DNA of 64,000 bases, from NCBI GenBank assembly GCA_022559845.1, contig CM040125.1, positions 291,758,200 to 291,822,199 on the forward strand, given 5' to 3'. This document shows, piece after piece, positions 11,998 through 22,816 of this stretch. Within the stretch, counting starts at the first letter, position 1. Each line of letters opens with the position of its first letter. The notes below the pieces were generated by a model, which did no database searches, was not told the origin of the DNA, and saw only the letters and a program-made list of their open reading frames with translations. The position numbers and the translations under genes were made by a program. This DNA is from Amorphophallus konjac (taxonomy: Eukaryota; Streptophyta; Magnoliopsida; Alismatales; Araceae).

Positions 11998-13078
11998 AAG
12001 GAGCACGCATACCCCGGTCTCGGTCGGGTCTTAATTTGTCGGGGTTGAGTTTCGTTGAACCAGGGCCCCGTCACTGTCTGCAGTGGCTTCAAGGTAGTGC
12101 CCACCATCGAGAGATGGAGCCCCCCCGGTCGCCCAGCAATCGTCAAGAAACAGCAGAGGAATGTCCCCCTCCCCGGACGATCGAAACATCGGAAGCCCTC
12201 AGAGCGGTGTGGATGAGTATGGTGCATGTGAGCAGTAGATGCATAAACGAAACGAGATCGTTGCAGGGGCATTTGCTCGAACGGTTTAAAAACAAAGTTC
12301 GAGAGGGGTGGATCCCTTGTATAGCGGATAGAGGCACACGCAGAGGCGCGGCTCTATCCATGAGGATAAGAACGATGCAAAAATCCTTGAATCATATGTA
12401 AAGTGAATGATCGAAAGAAAACCCCCGGGGAGGGGTGTTTCTATAGCCCACGATGGTTCGGGGCATAACCGAGGCTTCGATGGAATCAGAATTACAGCTA
12501 CGTCGAAGAGAATCCAACATACGCATTGACACAAGTGAGAGAGAGAGAGATTCTGAATATCAGCTCGGCCTGTTGACCTAACCATTCGCACACGTATCAC
12601 TATTCAAAGATGGAAAGCGAACGAATGTTTACATTGAGAATCCGGCATCGACACCACTGCCAGAATGCCGTTCATCGACGCCGAGGAACATACAATGGCA
12701 GGATGAATCACAGGGGAGGGGAGGGGTCGGCTCATATCATTGCCATCCCTCCCCTCTTCGGTTTACAACCAGTAGACGGAGATTGGGGGGAAATCGGCGG
12801 GAGATAGGGGAGGAACAACGTCGGTGCCCACCTGCTACCGAAAACAGAGTATTGTAACTCAGTCGGGGAAGAAGAAGGTCGCCGGCGGAGGACGCCCAGG
12901 AGAGGCGCTATTCTTCTCTCTGGAATTCTCTCTCGATCCCTCCTCTTCTCTCTGCTTTTCGCTTTTTTTTTTTGAAGCCTCCCTCTCGAGAGTCTCTCTT
13001 CTTTGTTTCCGTCTGGCCTCTGTCTGGCCTCCGTCTGGCCACTTCTCTCTCGCTCTCTTCTTTCTGTTCTCGAAGAAC

Positions 13079-13091
13079 CCTATATATAGAG
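13079..13091 (-). promoter_or_regulatory. TATA box of E 3' LTR with upstream GCGC motif cluster
   Basis: CTATATATAG in minus orientation. Directly upstream on that strand (13100-13280) lie at least six copies of a CCGGCGCG/CGCGCCGG-type motif, often joined to TTAA. Confidence 0.6.
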
Positions 13092-14000
13092 GCCTGAGTT
13101 CGAACTTGAACCGGCGTGGGATTAGCGCACCGGGAAGAGCCTTCAAGGCTTACCGCGCCGGGGTTGGACACCCTCAGGGTGATTTGCGCACCGGCTTAAG
13201 GGCTGAAGATGGGCTTTAGCGCGCCGGGATCAGGGGCGTCACATGAGGGGGCGCGCCGGTTTAAGGCGCGCCGGGCTAATGCTCCTCGTGCGCTTCAAGC
13301 CAGCCGATGAGTCCGGGGGTGATTCCGGGAGTCATCGAGAACATTATCTTGCCAATGCCCATCGAAACCTTGGCGGGATGTTTTGTCAAAGTTCCCAGGT
13401 CAACGTATGTCCGTTCTTGAGATTCCAGATAGCTTTGACTTGACCGTATGGGCTTTCTGCCGACACGGCCTTTGGCTCTACGCTCCATGCTGTTGGTCCG
13501 TCCTGGCTCGTACTCAGCTCTCTAGGGGGTTGGACAGCCAGGAGATAGTTCTGCCTGAGCCGGGCGATCATTCGGCCACTAATGGGCCCATCTTGGCGGG
13601 AAGCCGTGCCCATGCTGGGCGATCGGGATCTTCCGTCGTCAGAGCTTTCGGTTCTCCGTTTCGGGAAACCGGGGGGACTCCTTTATCCTCAGGAGAGCCT
13701 TTCATGAGGTGGGTATCCACCGGGTAGATCGTCGTCCTTGATCGGACAACGAGTGTAGTATATGCCGCATGATAGAGTCAATGCCGATTCATTGGGCAGG
13801 CTTGGTCGCACTGCCAGTTGGTTGTGAATTCGTCCCGGCTCCCTTGAGGCGAAGTCCCCGTATTTATACGGAGTGACTCGAGGCTCTGACAGCTTGAGAA
13901 GTCTTCAATAGGTTGATCTTTGTCGGCTTCCGTCCTTCGGTGGGCCGGATCATTCGTCTTTATGGCTTGTTCGCCGGTGATCATATTTTGGGTGCCAACA

Positions 14001-14739
14001 AATGCCCCCCAGACGTGGGGGTTGCGAGCAAGGCACAGGTGCAGCAAGACCGATGGATGAATTTCACCCTGACTGATCTCCTCCTTGGTTGGCATGAGCT
14101 CTAAGATGGCCCTAAATTTGGCATGGATGTTAACCCGGCGCCGTTTAGACGTTGATACGACGAGGGTAAGTCCCTCGGGCCTTTGACCCGGCGCGGTCCC
14201 GGGCAATTCGGCCACGAAGCCGGCGCGGCCTTGGCATCTTGGGGGTGGTTGGCCCGACGCGCCTTTTCTCGACGAGCATTCGCTTAAAGGGTTTTTAACC
14301 CGGCGCGCTAAATAGTGCGCCGGTTTAACAAAGGGGGACTCCCCCTATTTATCTCCTTCTTCCTCATTTTTTCTTCATCGCCTCCTCATTTGCGAAAAAA
14401 CTTTCTCTCTCTTCTCTCCCTTTGGCGCCGAGAGCGGCGGCTCTTTCCCTTCGGGTGAGTGGGGATGCTGTCCATTTGGGGTTTCAAAACCCTTTCTTTG
14501 GGCCCCGGGAGGCTTCTAGCAGGGCTTGCCCTCGGAGCTATTCCCCCGGGTGTTCCTCTTGGCCTCGGTGCAATGCCGATGGCTGCCTTTTAGGGACCGT
14601 TCCTCAGTGGATGCGTTCCCACTTTTCTGTGGCAATCCCCTGTGCTGGGGAGACTCTGCCGAAATTTTGTCGGAAGTTTGCCTTTGATCAGCTATTTTCT
14701 GACTTTGCTTTTGCTTGATGTGCTCTCTTTGCAGCTGTC
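14001..14739 (+). promoter_or_regulatory. Promoter-like region and 5'-UTR intron of the E antisense gene
   Basis: It holds at least five CCGGCGCG-type motifs (14125-14335), then a TATA-like CTATTTATC (14345-14353) and a pyrimidine-rich leader. A GTGAGT donor at 14455 and a CTCTCTTTGCAG acceptor ending 14734 define a probable 280-bp 5'-UTR intron; the ATG follows 5 nt later at 14740. TATA, leader, intron and start are in the order expected of a plant gene promoter. Promoter activity is inference. Confidence 0.6.
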
Positions 14740-17488
14740 ATGGCATCCAGCTCTTCCTCTCGCGCCGTAGTGACATGGGAGAATGTTAATTCTCTTGACT
14801 GGGGGCACGGCCAAGTGGCTATAGTTGCAGAGTCTTCAGATTCAGAGACGGACACTGTAGACACTGGTCGTCTCCTTATTCTCGGGGGCGACTCTTTTCA
14901 TTATGATAGAGAGGGCGTGACCAGGAAGGATTATCCCAAGGACAAGCACCTGATGTCCCTTCTTCAGTGCTTCAACCTTCATGGGAAGCGGGATGTGTTC
15001 GCCGTCCGGAAGGTCGAGCAGGCCCTGCTGGTGGAGAGAGACAGCCTGGCCAAATGTGTGATGCGGGGAAGACCCATCTATCTCCCTGGAGAGGTCAGGA
15101 AGTGGAGCGCTGTGCTGGGGCTGCAAGACCTGGCTCTGACAGACGGACTGCTGACTAGAGCTCCCGAGTTCGTACCCGCTCGGTGGAATGATTCCGCCGG
15201 CAGAGTGGATCGGGAGAAGCCGATTTTTGGTTTATTCCTTGCCCCGTTGAGATGGGGATATAGGGATGAATCATTCTTGTTGGATTGCTTGGCAATTCGC
15301 TTCAAGCACCAGATATCAGTGGGATGGTTTGCTGAGCTGAAAGCTGCAGACGCCCATGCATTCAGGCCCGGGGCAGTAGAGTTTACAGACTACGTGCTGC
15401 ATCATTACGCTCCTCTTCTAATCAGAGCTGGTGTATATCACAACGTGTATGCTTCCAGGTATCGGTACCCAATTTCTCGGGGATTGTGCTGTGGCATGAT
15501 CGAGGTGTTTTGCCCTGAGTACAACACCTTCTATACTTCAGAGGGAGAGACTTCTTTGGACTTATGGAGCCTGTCTCAACTCAGCGGCCTACCCATTGAT
15601 GGAGAACCGTATGAAGAAGTTTGTTGGCCTGACTGGTTGAAAGACCAGACCGACGGTGACGACCGGTATTTCGCGGGCTACGCCTATCGGTATCTGATGA
15701 AGGCGTATCGCACCCTTTTTCATTCATCGCACGATACGAGGGAAGCTCGGAAGCCGGGCGAAAAACGCCGGGTGCGGATGGGCGCCTGGCTTCAATATTT
15801 CTTCCAGGGGAAGAGCAAGTATGAAGATTTTCCTCCCATAGCGCCAGTAGCCCAGAAGCGGAAGAAGAGGGTGCGACGCCAGGCCGCTTCATCATCTTCC
15901 TCGAGAGGAAGGCAGGGAGAGAACCCAAACCCCACTGGTGTTGATGCAGTGACTCACTGTGCTGCATATCTAGTTTATTGGCTCTGCTCCTTCGCTCTTC
16001 CTCAAGGTGACGAGAGCGTGATCAGAGCAGAGGCCATCTACCCGGCCTGTCTTATGGCTTGGGGTATCAAGCTGTCTCTTTGTCCAGTGGCCTTGTGCCT
16101 CATCTACAAGATGTTGGGGGACTTGCAAAAGACCCTTCTCCCTAGAAGCCTTCGGACGGTTGGTCCGTTACATTTTTTCAATGCCTGGGTCTACACCCTA
16201 TTCCTGGAGGTAGCTCCTCGGGCGTTACAAGCGGTTCCTCTGGTCCCGCGCATGATAGAGTTTGCATGTGCCGAGCCATCATTGCTATCGGAGCAACTCT
16301 ACGCCATTCGGGGTAAATTGACCCGTCTTCCCGTGGACTCGCCTGGGGTTCTTCATTTCTGGAGCTTAGCTACTCACTCGAGCCCATTGACGAACAGGAC
16401 GAGGCAATGCAAGCTTTTTGAAACTGAGGAGTACATTCATCCGATTTCCCAGGCCAATTATACCAAGCTTATTCTGGAGCCGGAGTTGGTTGATTGGGCA
16501 CTGGCCATAAGGCCTAGTGTCCTTGTATTTCGCAAGAGCGGCATTCTGTGGCTGGAGCCGTATTACCCGTTCCGTTGCAGTCGGAACTTTGGCTACGACC
16601 AGCAGATTCCATATTCTTCTTCACAATTTTCATTGCCCAACAGGCATAGAGCCGGGCAAACGTCCAGCGACGACGCCCGAATATGGTGAGACTTTTTCCA
16701 TCGTCGCGAAGACATTTCTTTCCGGGTGCCCGCCCTTGCGCGCTTCCCTCGCGTTGCGCCTGAATACGTCAAGTGGTGGAACGCGCGGACGGGATTCTAC
16801 AAGACTTCCAGGAGAGAGTGCTGGGCTGTGGCGGAGCACAGGTTCTTAGCTTCCCAGCCGGAGCCAGTTCTTGACATTGACGCTTCTTATTTGAAGAAGT
16901 TGAAGTCTTGGACTAATACGGACGTGAAGGCCTATCTAGAGGCCCGCAAGCTCGTAGAAAGCCGCAAGATGAAAGTTGAGCCGAAGCTGCCCCCGATCAA
17001 CAAGGATGATTATGTGAAGACCCTTCGGAGTTTATGCCGAGTAAGCAGTGAGAGGGTGATCCTCCAGCAACTCCCTTTGCCGGTAGAGGAGCCCATCACG
17101 GCAGTGGCAGACTGGCGTCCCGAAGTGGACAGGTTGTATCCCTACCGGACTTTTATTCGCAAGGAGGACAGACGGGCTGACTTATATGCCAATACCCCCT
17201 AGCTGTTCGCACTCCTTCGGTCTCATGGCCTCTCGGTGGGTAGCCCCAGCGAAGCCATACTGGACCATCCTTTTCAGATCTCCTTCAAATATGCAGACAG
17301 GTGGGGGCTGGACCATCTGAGCCTGTATTATCTGCTGTCCTCCCGTGGACACGAGGACCTGGCGTTGCTGGCTAAGCCGAGCGAAAAGATTGGGGATCTG
17401 TGCTGGCTTGTTCGCGAGGCAGCCTCGAGGGACAAAACACCTTCGCTATTTTATTGGCCTCTCTTCCCCTTTTACACGGGGCCGGCAA

Positions 17489-17574
17489 GTACGTTCTATC
17501 TTTTCATTCAGGCCCTTCGGCCAGCTTCTTCTTTTCATTGTGGTTGTGTCATTCTCACCCTTGTGCGTATGCAG
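17489..17574 (+). other. Predicted intron 1 of E antisense gene
   Basis: GTACGT donor, GTATGCAG acceptor, 86 bp, phase 1. Removing it joins the frame ending GPA to RPTSEETRHF. Confidence 0.7.
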
Positions 17575-17874
17575 TCCGACCAACTTCGGAGGAGACCCGG
17601 CACTTCAGGGAGCTGATCATAAAGGCCCAAAAGCCGGCATATTTTGAAGTTCCTGAGCCGGCCCCGACCGCGACGCCACTGCCTCCTGGAGATTCGAGGA
17701 AGAGGACCAGGTCCCAACTGCGAGAGGCCGTCAGGAAGGCAAAAGCAGCGGTGACCCGGGTGACACGGGCACGCCGGAAGAAAGCTGCCGAGAAGGAATC
17801 GGTAATCGTCCTTCCTTCTGTTGTATCTTTCGAAGAGTTTGAGGCTTCTCGTGCACAAGGGCTAGAGGCTGAAG

Positions 17875-17953
17875 GTAGGCTCTTCTTTTCTTCAAAGTGC
17901 ATTAGCTTGTCTCGACCGCTTGGGCTGGCCCATGCTGACAGTTGTCGATACAG
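17875..17953 (+). other. Predicted intron 2 of E antisense gene
   Basis: GTAGGC donor, ATACAG acceptor, 79 bp, phase 1. Joins GLEAE to AAVVGLEAT. Confidence 0.7.
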
Positions 17954-18076
17954 TTGCCGCGGTCGTCGGACTGGAGGCGACAGTAGATGTAGCGGCTAGG
18001 GACGGGGCAGAGGAAGCCTCTGCTGCTCCCACAGAAAGGGATCTGCCCTCTCCAACACCCCGGCGGGAGATGGAAG

Positions 18077-18157
18077 GTAATCTATAGTTTAGTTGCGATA
18101 GCAACGTAAATCTTCGTATTTTCAGCCATCTTGACCCCTTTTTGCCATGAATTGTAG
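18077..18157 (+). other. Predicted intron 3 of E antisense gene
   Basis: GTAATC donor, ATTGTAG acceptor, 81 bp, phase 1. Joins RREME to DIQPSLFLG. Confidence 0.7.
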
Positions 18158-18591
18158 TTGATATACAACCATCATTGTTTCTGGGCTCGGAGAGTGCAGA
18201 GGAGGTGATCCCCTCGGCGCAGGGAGAACCAGCCCCTGAGGCATCATCTATTGTTGCCCTTGGTGTGGAGAGCACCAGGAAAGTTTCCGCCGAGGGTGAT
18301 GCTCCTGCTGGCGAGGCTCCTACTTCGACGGCGGGGCGTCCTGAGAGAGCAGAGGGGTCTTCCTCCTCTGAGCATGTAGATTATGGTGGCGGCTCCAGTG
18401 ACGAGGAGCCATCACTGCTTGGTTTTGAGACCGACGATGCTGGGGTGTCCTCGGCCTATGAGAGTGACTATCTGACTTTCAGCCTGGCCCGGTTATCGTG
18501 GGGTGGTCCTGTGCCGTCATTATCGCTTACGAGTGAGGAGGCTGGTGCTGGGGAAGCTGCTCTTAAAGATTTAAGCTTAGTCCCGGCCGAG

Positions 18592-18677
18592 GTAAGGATC
18601 TATCCAGGGTCGATGCTTACCATGCTTCCTTTCTCCTCCTTCTAGCCAGGTTTTAAGTGTATATATCTCCGATGCAG
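18592..18677 (+). other. Predicted intron 4 of E antisense gene
   Basis: GTAAGG donor, GATGCAG acceptor, 86 bp, phase 0. Joins LVPAE to TEVALPTM. Confidence 0.7.
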
Positions 18678-19739
18678 ACTGAGGTGGCGCTGCCAACTAT
18701 GACGGTGCAGATACCACTCCTGGCCCTGGGAACAAGCCATGCGACTTTCCCGTCCGTCCTGCGGCCCCTCGCATTGCGGTACCCAAAGGATCATGCAGCA
18801 TCGATGGTTCCAGTTGGTCCCGGAGCGCTCGTAGAAGTTGATAGTTCGGCGGTAGCCAGAGATTCTCCGCCAAGGGAGGCTGCACAGCAGTTAGTTCTGG
18901 AGAAGGGTGGCTCCGCTGAGGTAGAATCCGGGGAGATCATTGAGGGACGGACGTCCTCGATCCTTGAGGTTCTTGTTGGACTCCCACCCCAGGGGGCCGG
19001 CAAAGAGATTGTTGTTATTGAGGCTCCAGCCACCGCATCTGCCGGTGCGGTTGTTCCCGTTAGTAGTGGGCTGCAGCTCATGCCGTCGTCATCCTCCGGG
19101 ACGGCCGATGATATATGGGCTGCCGTGGATAGCAGAGTAGAGTTCGAGCTGCCCGAGACGTCGCCACTTGGTCTTCGATCCTCGAGTGATGTCGTGTGGC
19201 AGTTCCTGGGGACCCTCCAGCAGACCGTAACGGCCAGTAGGGATTTAACTTATGTTCAGCTGAGGGGCTTGATAGAGCATCTGTCTTGCTCGCTGTTGGC
19301 CCTCGGTTGTCCCATGGACGACTGGACTCCGCAGGTGATCCTGCTCCTGAAGTATGTGAACAGGAGGGAGTTCTTAGGTCGGGAGGCAGCTGACCAGCTG
19401 GCGGCCATATCATTGGAGCGGTCTGAAAGCAAGATGACCCTTATTTCTCTGCAAGAGACCGCGGCAAGGGCGAGGGACGAAGCCAACGCCTCTTTACAAC
19501 ACCGGAGCTCCCTGACGGCCCGGATAGCGGCATTGTAGTCCGAACTTTCCAGGATAGAGGCTGAACTTGAAGAAGTAGATCGCCTGGGGGTCAAAAAGGT
19601 TGAGGATGCCGAGATGGCCGAAGGACAAGCTGCTTCCCTAGAGGTGAAGCTATCCGAGCTGGAGGCCACCGAGTTCAAATTGCAAGAACTGACCCGTCAT
19701 CCCTCGCTGGGTATTCCTGTGCTGGAGGACATCTTCTGA

Positions 19740-20099
19740 CGCCCTTTGCCGTAATCTTATTTCTGTATTTGCTCCCTTTTAATGCACCTTATGTATTCCA
19801 GGGCATGGCCCATGTAATCATGTGCCTTTTACTTCATAGTAATGAAAAATCTCCCTCCTGATTTTGAATGAAGACTCCATCTTGTAATTGTTTTTTTTTC
19901 TCATTTGCCCGTTGATTCTAGCCCGAGTGTATAAGTCACTAGGGCAGGAGAGCGCTCACGCCTTCAGGGAAGGGGTGAGGTGTTCACTCCACCGTGCCGT
20001 GACTTTTCTCAAGACTAGAAGCGGCCTATGCCGACCTAGAGTTCGGGGGACCCAGGAGGGTATAGCGAAACTGACGAATAAACGGTCCTGCCGAGAATG
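19740..20099. other. 3' flank of E antisense gene, no ORF
   Basis: No gene seen. AATGAAAAAT (19841-19850) and TGAATGAAG could act as weak plant poly(A) signals for the antisense transcript. Confidence 0.4.
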
Positions 20100-20640
20100 G
20101 CCAGAACCGAGAACGGGTAGCGACCGGTCTTGCCGATAGTGACAAGGGTCGAAAGGGGTAGTCAGTCTTGCCGATGGTGACAAAAACCGGATAGGTAGCG
20201 ACCGATCTTGCCGATGGTGACAAGGGTCGAAAGGGGTAGACGGTCTTGCTGATGGTGACAAGCACCGGATAGGTAGCGACCGATATTGCCGATGGTGAAA
20301 AGGGTCGAAAGGGGTAGACGGTCTTGTCGATGGTGACAAGCACCGGATAGGTAGCGACCGATCTTGCCGATGGTGACAAGGGTCGAAAGGGGTAGACGGT
20401 CTTGCCGATGGTGACAAGAACCAGATAGGTAGCTTCCGATCTTGGCGATGGTGACAAGGGTCGAAAGGGGTAGACGGTCTTGCCGATGGTGACAAGAACT
20501 GGATAGGTAGCGACCGATCTTGCCGATGGTGACAAGGGTCGAAAGGGGTAGACAGTCTTGCCGATGGTGACAAAAACCGGATAGGTAACGACCGATCTTG
20601 CCGATGGTGACAAGGGTCGAAAAGGTAGACACTGGACGTG
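20100..20640 (-). repeat. 78-bp tandem repeat array, about 7 copies
   Basis: Period exactly 78 bp, set by the GTAGCGACCGATCTTG landmark at 20119, 20197, 20275, 20353, 20431, 20509 and 20587. Each unit is two half-repeats of GATCTTGCCGATGGTGACAA type. As 78 is a multiple of three, several frames stay open on the minus strand, but the Pro/Ser-rich translations look like a by-product of the array. Confidence 0.95.
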
Positions 20641-20751
20641 TATAAGTGGGATATCGGATGAAGACCCTCGCCCCGACCTCGAAAGTGGCCTTTTGGACGG
20701 CGGATGGTTCATCACTATTCATCATTCATTTTTATTCACATTACTGACCTA

Positions 20752-20960
20752 AGCGCCCTTTCAGGTTTTCGCCGAAGCCAACCCCCTCTTGCTTTTGCCC
20801 GAGCGCCCTTTCGGGTTTTCACACGGCGGGGTACCTGATTTTCCCCGCGACGCCCTTTCGGGTTTTCGCCACAGCTGGGTTATAGCCATTTTTGCACTTG
20901 TCCTAACCATAGGAGCAAGTCTGGCGGGGTATCTCTATTTTTAACCTCATTTTTGTTTCT
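20752..20960. repeat. About 200-bp direct duplication, copy 1
   Basis: Matches 21480-21690. Both hold three CGCCCTTTCGGGTTTTC boxes and CACAGCTGGGTTATAGCC. Confidence 0.9.
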
Positions 20961-21114
20961 CTCTTTTTTTTTGGGATGCGGGAAATCTGGACCGTAAAAA
21001 CATCGACTGGCCTTGTCAATGACGACGAGGATCGAATCCTGTTTCGATTCGTCGATGCTGGTTAGATGTCGAAGCAAAGGGGTATGGTCTATTAATAAGG
21101 ATGTAGGATCCGAG

Positions 21115-21400
21115 TTAGGGGTAAAGATCGAACGATCTCGCCGATGATGGCGAGAGTCGAAAAGGGTTTATTCGTCGGCATGGGTTTGTCAACAGGGACG
21201 TAAGGCCCAAGTTGAGGGTAGAGATCGACCGATCCTGTCGAGGATGACGAGGGTCGAAAAGGGTTTGTTCGTCGGCATATGTCACTGTCGCAACAATGAT
21301 GGGGTTGTTAACAGGGACGTAAGGTCCAAGTTGAGGGTAGAGATCGACCGATCTCACCGATGATGATGAGGGTCGAAGAGGGTTTGTTAATAGGCTTTCC
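21115..21400. repeat. About 115-bp tandem repeat, roughly 3 copies
   Basis: Units marked by GTAGAGATCGACCGATC and GAGGGTCGAAAAGGGTTTGT at about 21120, 21220 and 21340. The units share the GACCGATC and GGGTCGAAA words with the 78-bp array, so both probably descend from one ancestor. Confidence 0.8.
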
Positions 21401-21479
21401 GGTGGGGCTTTGATGATTGTCCCTTTCGGAGTTTTGTTGGGTGGAGAATAGGAGAGGCATTTGGAAATTACCACTTTAC

Positions 21480-21690
21480 TGACTCAAGCGCCCTTTCGCC
21501 GAAGCCAGCCCCCTCTTGCTTTTGCCCGCGCGACCTTTCGGGTTTTCACGCGGCGGGGTATCCGATTTTGCCTGCGGCGCCCTTTCGGGTTTTCGCCACA
21601 GCTGGGTTATAGCCATTTTTGCACTTGTCCCGATATGGGAGCAAGTCTGGCGGGGTATCACTATTTTTTTAACCCCATTTTTTTCTTCTT
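21480..21690. repeat. About 200-bp direct duplication, copy 2
   Basis: Second copy of 20752-20960, about 730 bp away, with small indels. Confidence 0.9.
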
Positions 21691-21727
21691 TCTTTTCTTT
21701 TTATTCGGAATGCGAGCTGAGGGAGGG

Positions 21728-22802
21728 TAGCTTGATCAGGGCGAAATGCCGCTACCCAAGGAGAGGTAGCTTGATTAGGGTGGAATGCCGCTAGCCAAGG
21801 AGAGGGTAGCTCGATCAGGGCAGAGTGCCACTGACCGATGAAAAGTAGCTTGATCAGGGTACAATGCTGCTAACCAAGCGAATGTAGCTTGATTAGGGCG
21901 GAATGCCGCTAGCCAAGGAGAGGGTAGCTCGATCAGGGCAGAGTGCCACTGACCGATGAAAAGTAGCTTGATCAGGGCAGAATGCTGCTAACCAAGGGAA
22001 GGTAGCTTGATTAGGGCGGAATGCCGCTAGCCAAGGAGAGGGTAGCTCGATTAGGGCGGAGTGCCACTAAATCAAGGGAGAGGTAGCTTGGTTAGGGCGG
22101 AGTGCCACTAAACCAAAGAGAAGGTAGCTTGGTTAGGGTAGAATGCCACTAATCCAAGGAAAGGGTAATTCGGTTAGGGTGGAGTGCCACTAAACCAAGA
22201 AAAAGGTAGCTCAGTTGGGGCGGAGTGCCATTAAACCAAGGGGAGGTAGCTCGGTTAAGGCGGAGTGCCATTTAACCGAGGAAAGTGTAGCTTGATTAGG
22301 GCGGGATGCCGCTAACCAAGGAAAAGTAGCTCGATTAGGGCGGAATGCCGCTAACCAAGGAAAGGGTAATTCGGTTAGGGCGGAGTGCCACTAAACCAAA
22401 GAAAAGGTGGCTTGGTTGGGGCAGAGTGCCATTAAACCAAGGGGAGGTAGCTCGGTTAAGGCGGAGTGCCATTAAACCAAGGAGAAGGTAGCTCGGTTGG
22501 GGCGGAATGCCATTTAACCGAGGAAAGTGTAGCTTGATTAGGGCGGTATGCCGCTAACCAAGGAAAAGTAGCTTGATTAGGGCAGAATACCGCTAAGCAA
22601 GGAAAAGTAGCTCGATTAGGGCGGAATGCCGCTAACTAAGGAAAAGTAGCTTGATTAGGGCGGAATGCCACTAACCAAGGAAAAGTAGCTCGATTACGGC
22701 GGAATGCCACTAACCAGGGAAAAGTAGCTCGATTAGGGCGGAATGCCACTAATCAAGGAAAAGTAGCTCGATTAGGGCGGAATGCCGTTAACCAAGGAAA
22801 AG
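21728..22802. repeat. 39-42-bp tandem repeat array, about 27 copies
   Basis: Unit type GTAGCTTGATTAGGGCGGAA...CCGCTAACCAAGG. Starts include 21728, 21767, 21807, 21845, 21883 and so on to 22763. At least two sub-types (TTGATTAGG; TCGGTTAGG/TTGGTTAGG) alternate in blocks. It lies immediately downstream of the integrase stop. Confidence 0.95.
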
Positions 22803-22816
22803 TGTGTTCCGACCGA

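Larger units (their letters stand above)
10484..14000 (-). repeat. Element E 3' LTR
   Basis: 3,517 bp; in plus orientation it runs TGTTTGACGT...GGTGCCAACA. It matches 32265-35191 throughout with scattered substitutions and small indels, and contains 561 bp (11871-12431) missing from the other copy. The polypurine tract TGGGGGGCATT precedes it on the minus strand (14001-14011). Confidence 0.92.
14740..19739 (+). pseudogene. Antisense spliced gene of element E: plant mobile domain plus C-terminal coiled coil
   Basis: Oppositely oriented to gag-pol. Predicted coding exons: 14740-17488, 17575-17874, 17954-18076, 18158-18591 and 18678-19739. All four introns are GT..AG, 79-86 bp, and every junction keeps the frame (phases 1,1,1,0), giving 1,555 codons. 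The N-terminal 800 residues look like the plant mobile domain of Tat antisense ORFs (LRWGYRDESFLLDCLAIRF; YPFRCSRNFGYDQQIPYSSS). The middle is basic and Ser/Pro-rich (RKRTRSQLREAVRKAKAA). The end is an alpha-helical coiled coil (SRIEAELEEVDRLGVKKVED). Three in-frame stops, TGA 16687, TAG 17200 and TAG 19536, break it. PMD is also found in some host proteins linked to silencing; its role in retroelements is unknown. Confidence 0.85.

Noticed and set aside
12859..13171. Lys/Arg/Glu-rich frames in the E LTR
   Set aside because: They lie over the TATA and pyrimidine-rich leader of the LTR and arise from purine-rich strand composition; the 5' LTR copies do not support coding.
13778..14215. 145-codon minus-strand frame spanning the E LTR boundary
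   Set aside because: It crosses the LTR end and polypurine tract and overlaps the antisense promoter region; no similarity to family proteins noticed.
20026..20725. Long minus-strand frames (187-229 codons) with Pro/Ser- or His/Arg-rich 26-residue repeats
   Set aside because: They are translations of the 78-bp tandem array in three frames; no start context or domain, and the array lies in the untranslated zone of element E.
21728..22802. Regular 39-42-bp repeats resembling a CRISPR array
   Set aside because: Units are directly adjacent without unique spacers, they lie inside a plant retrotransposon, and no cas genes exist.
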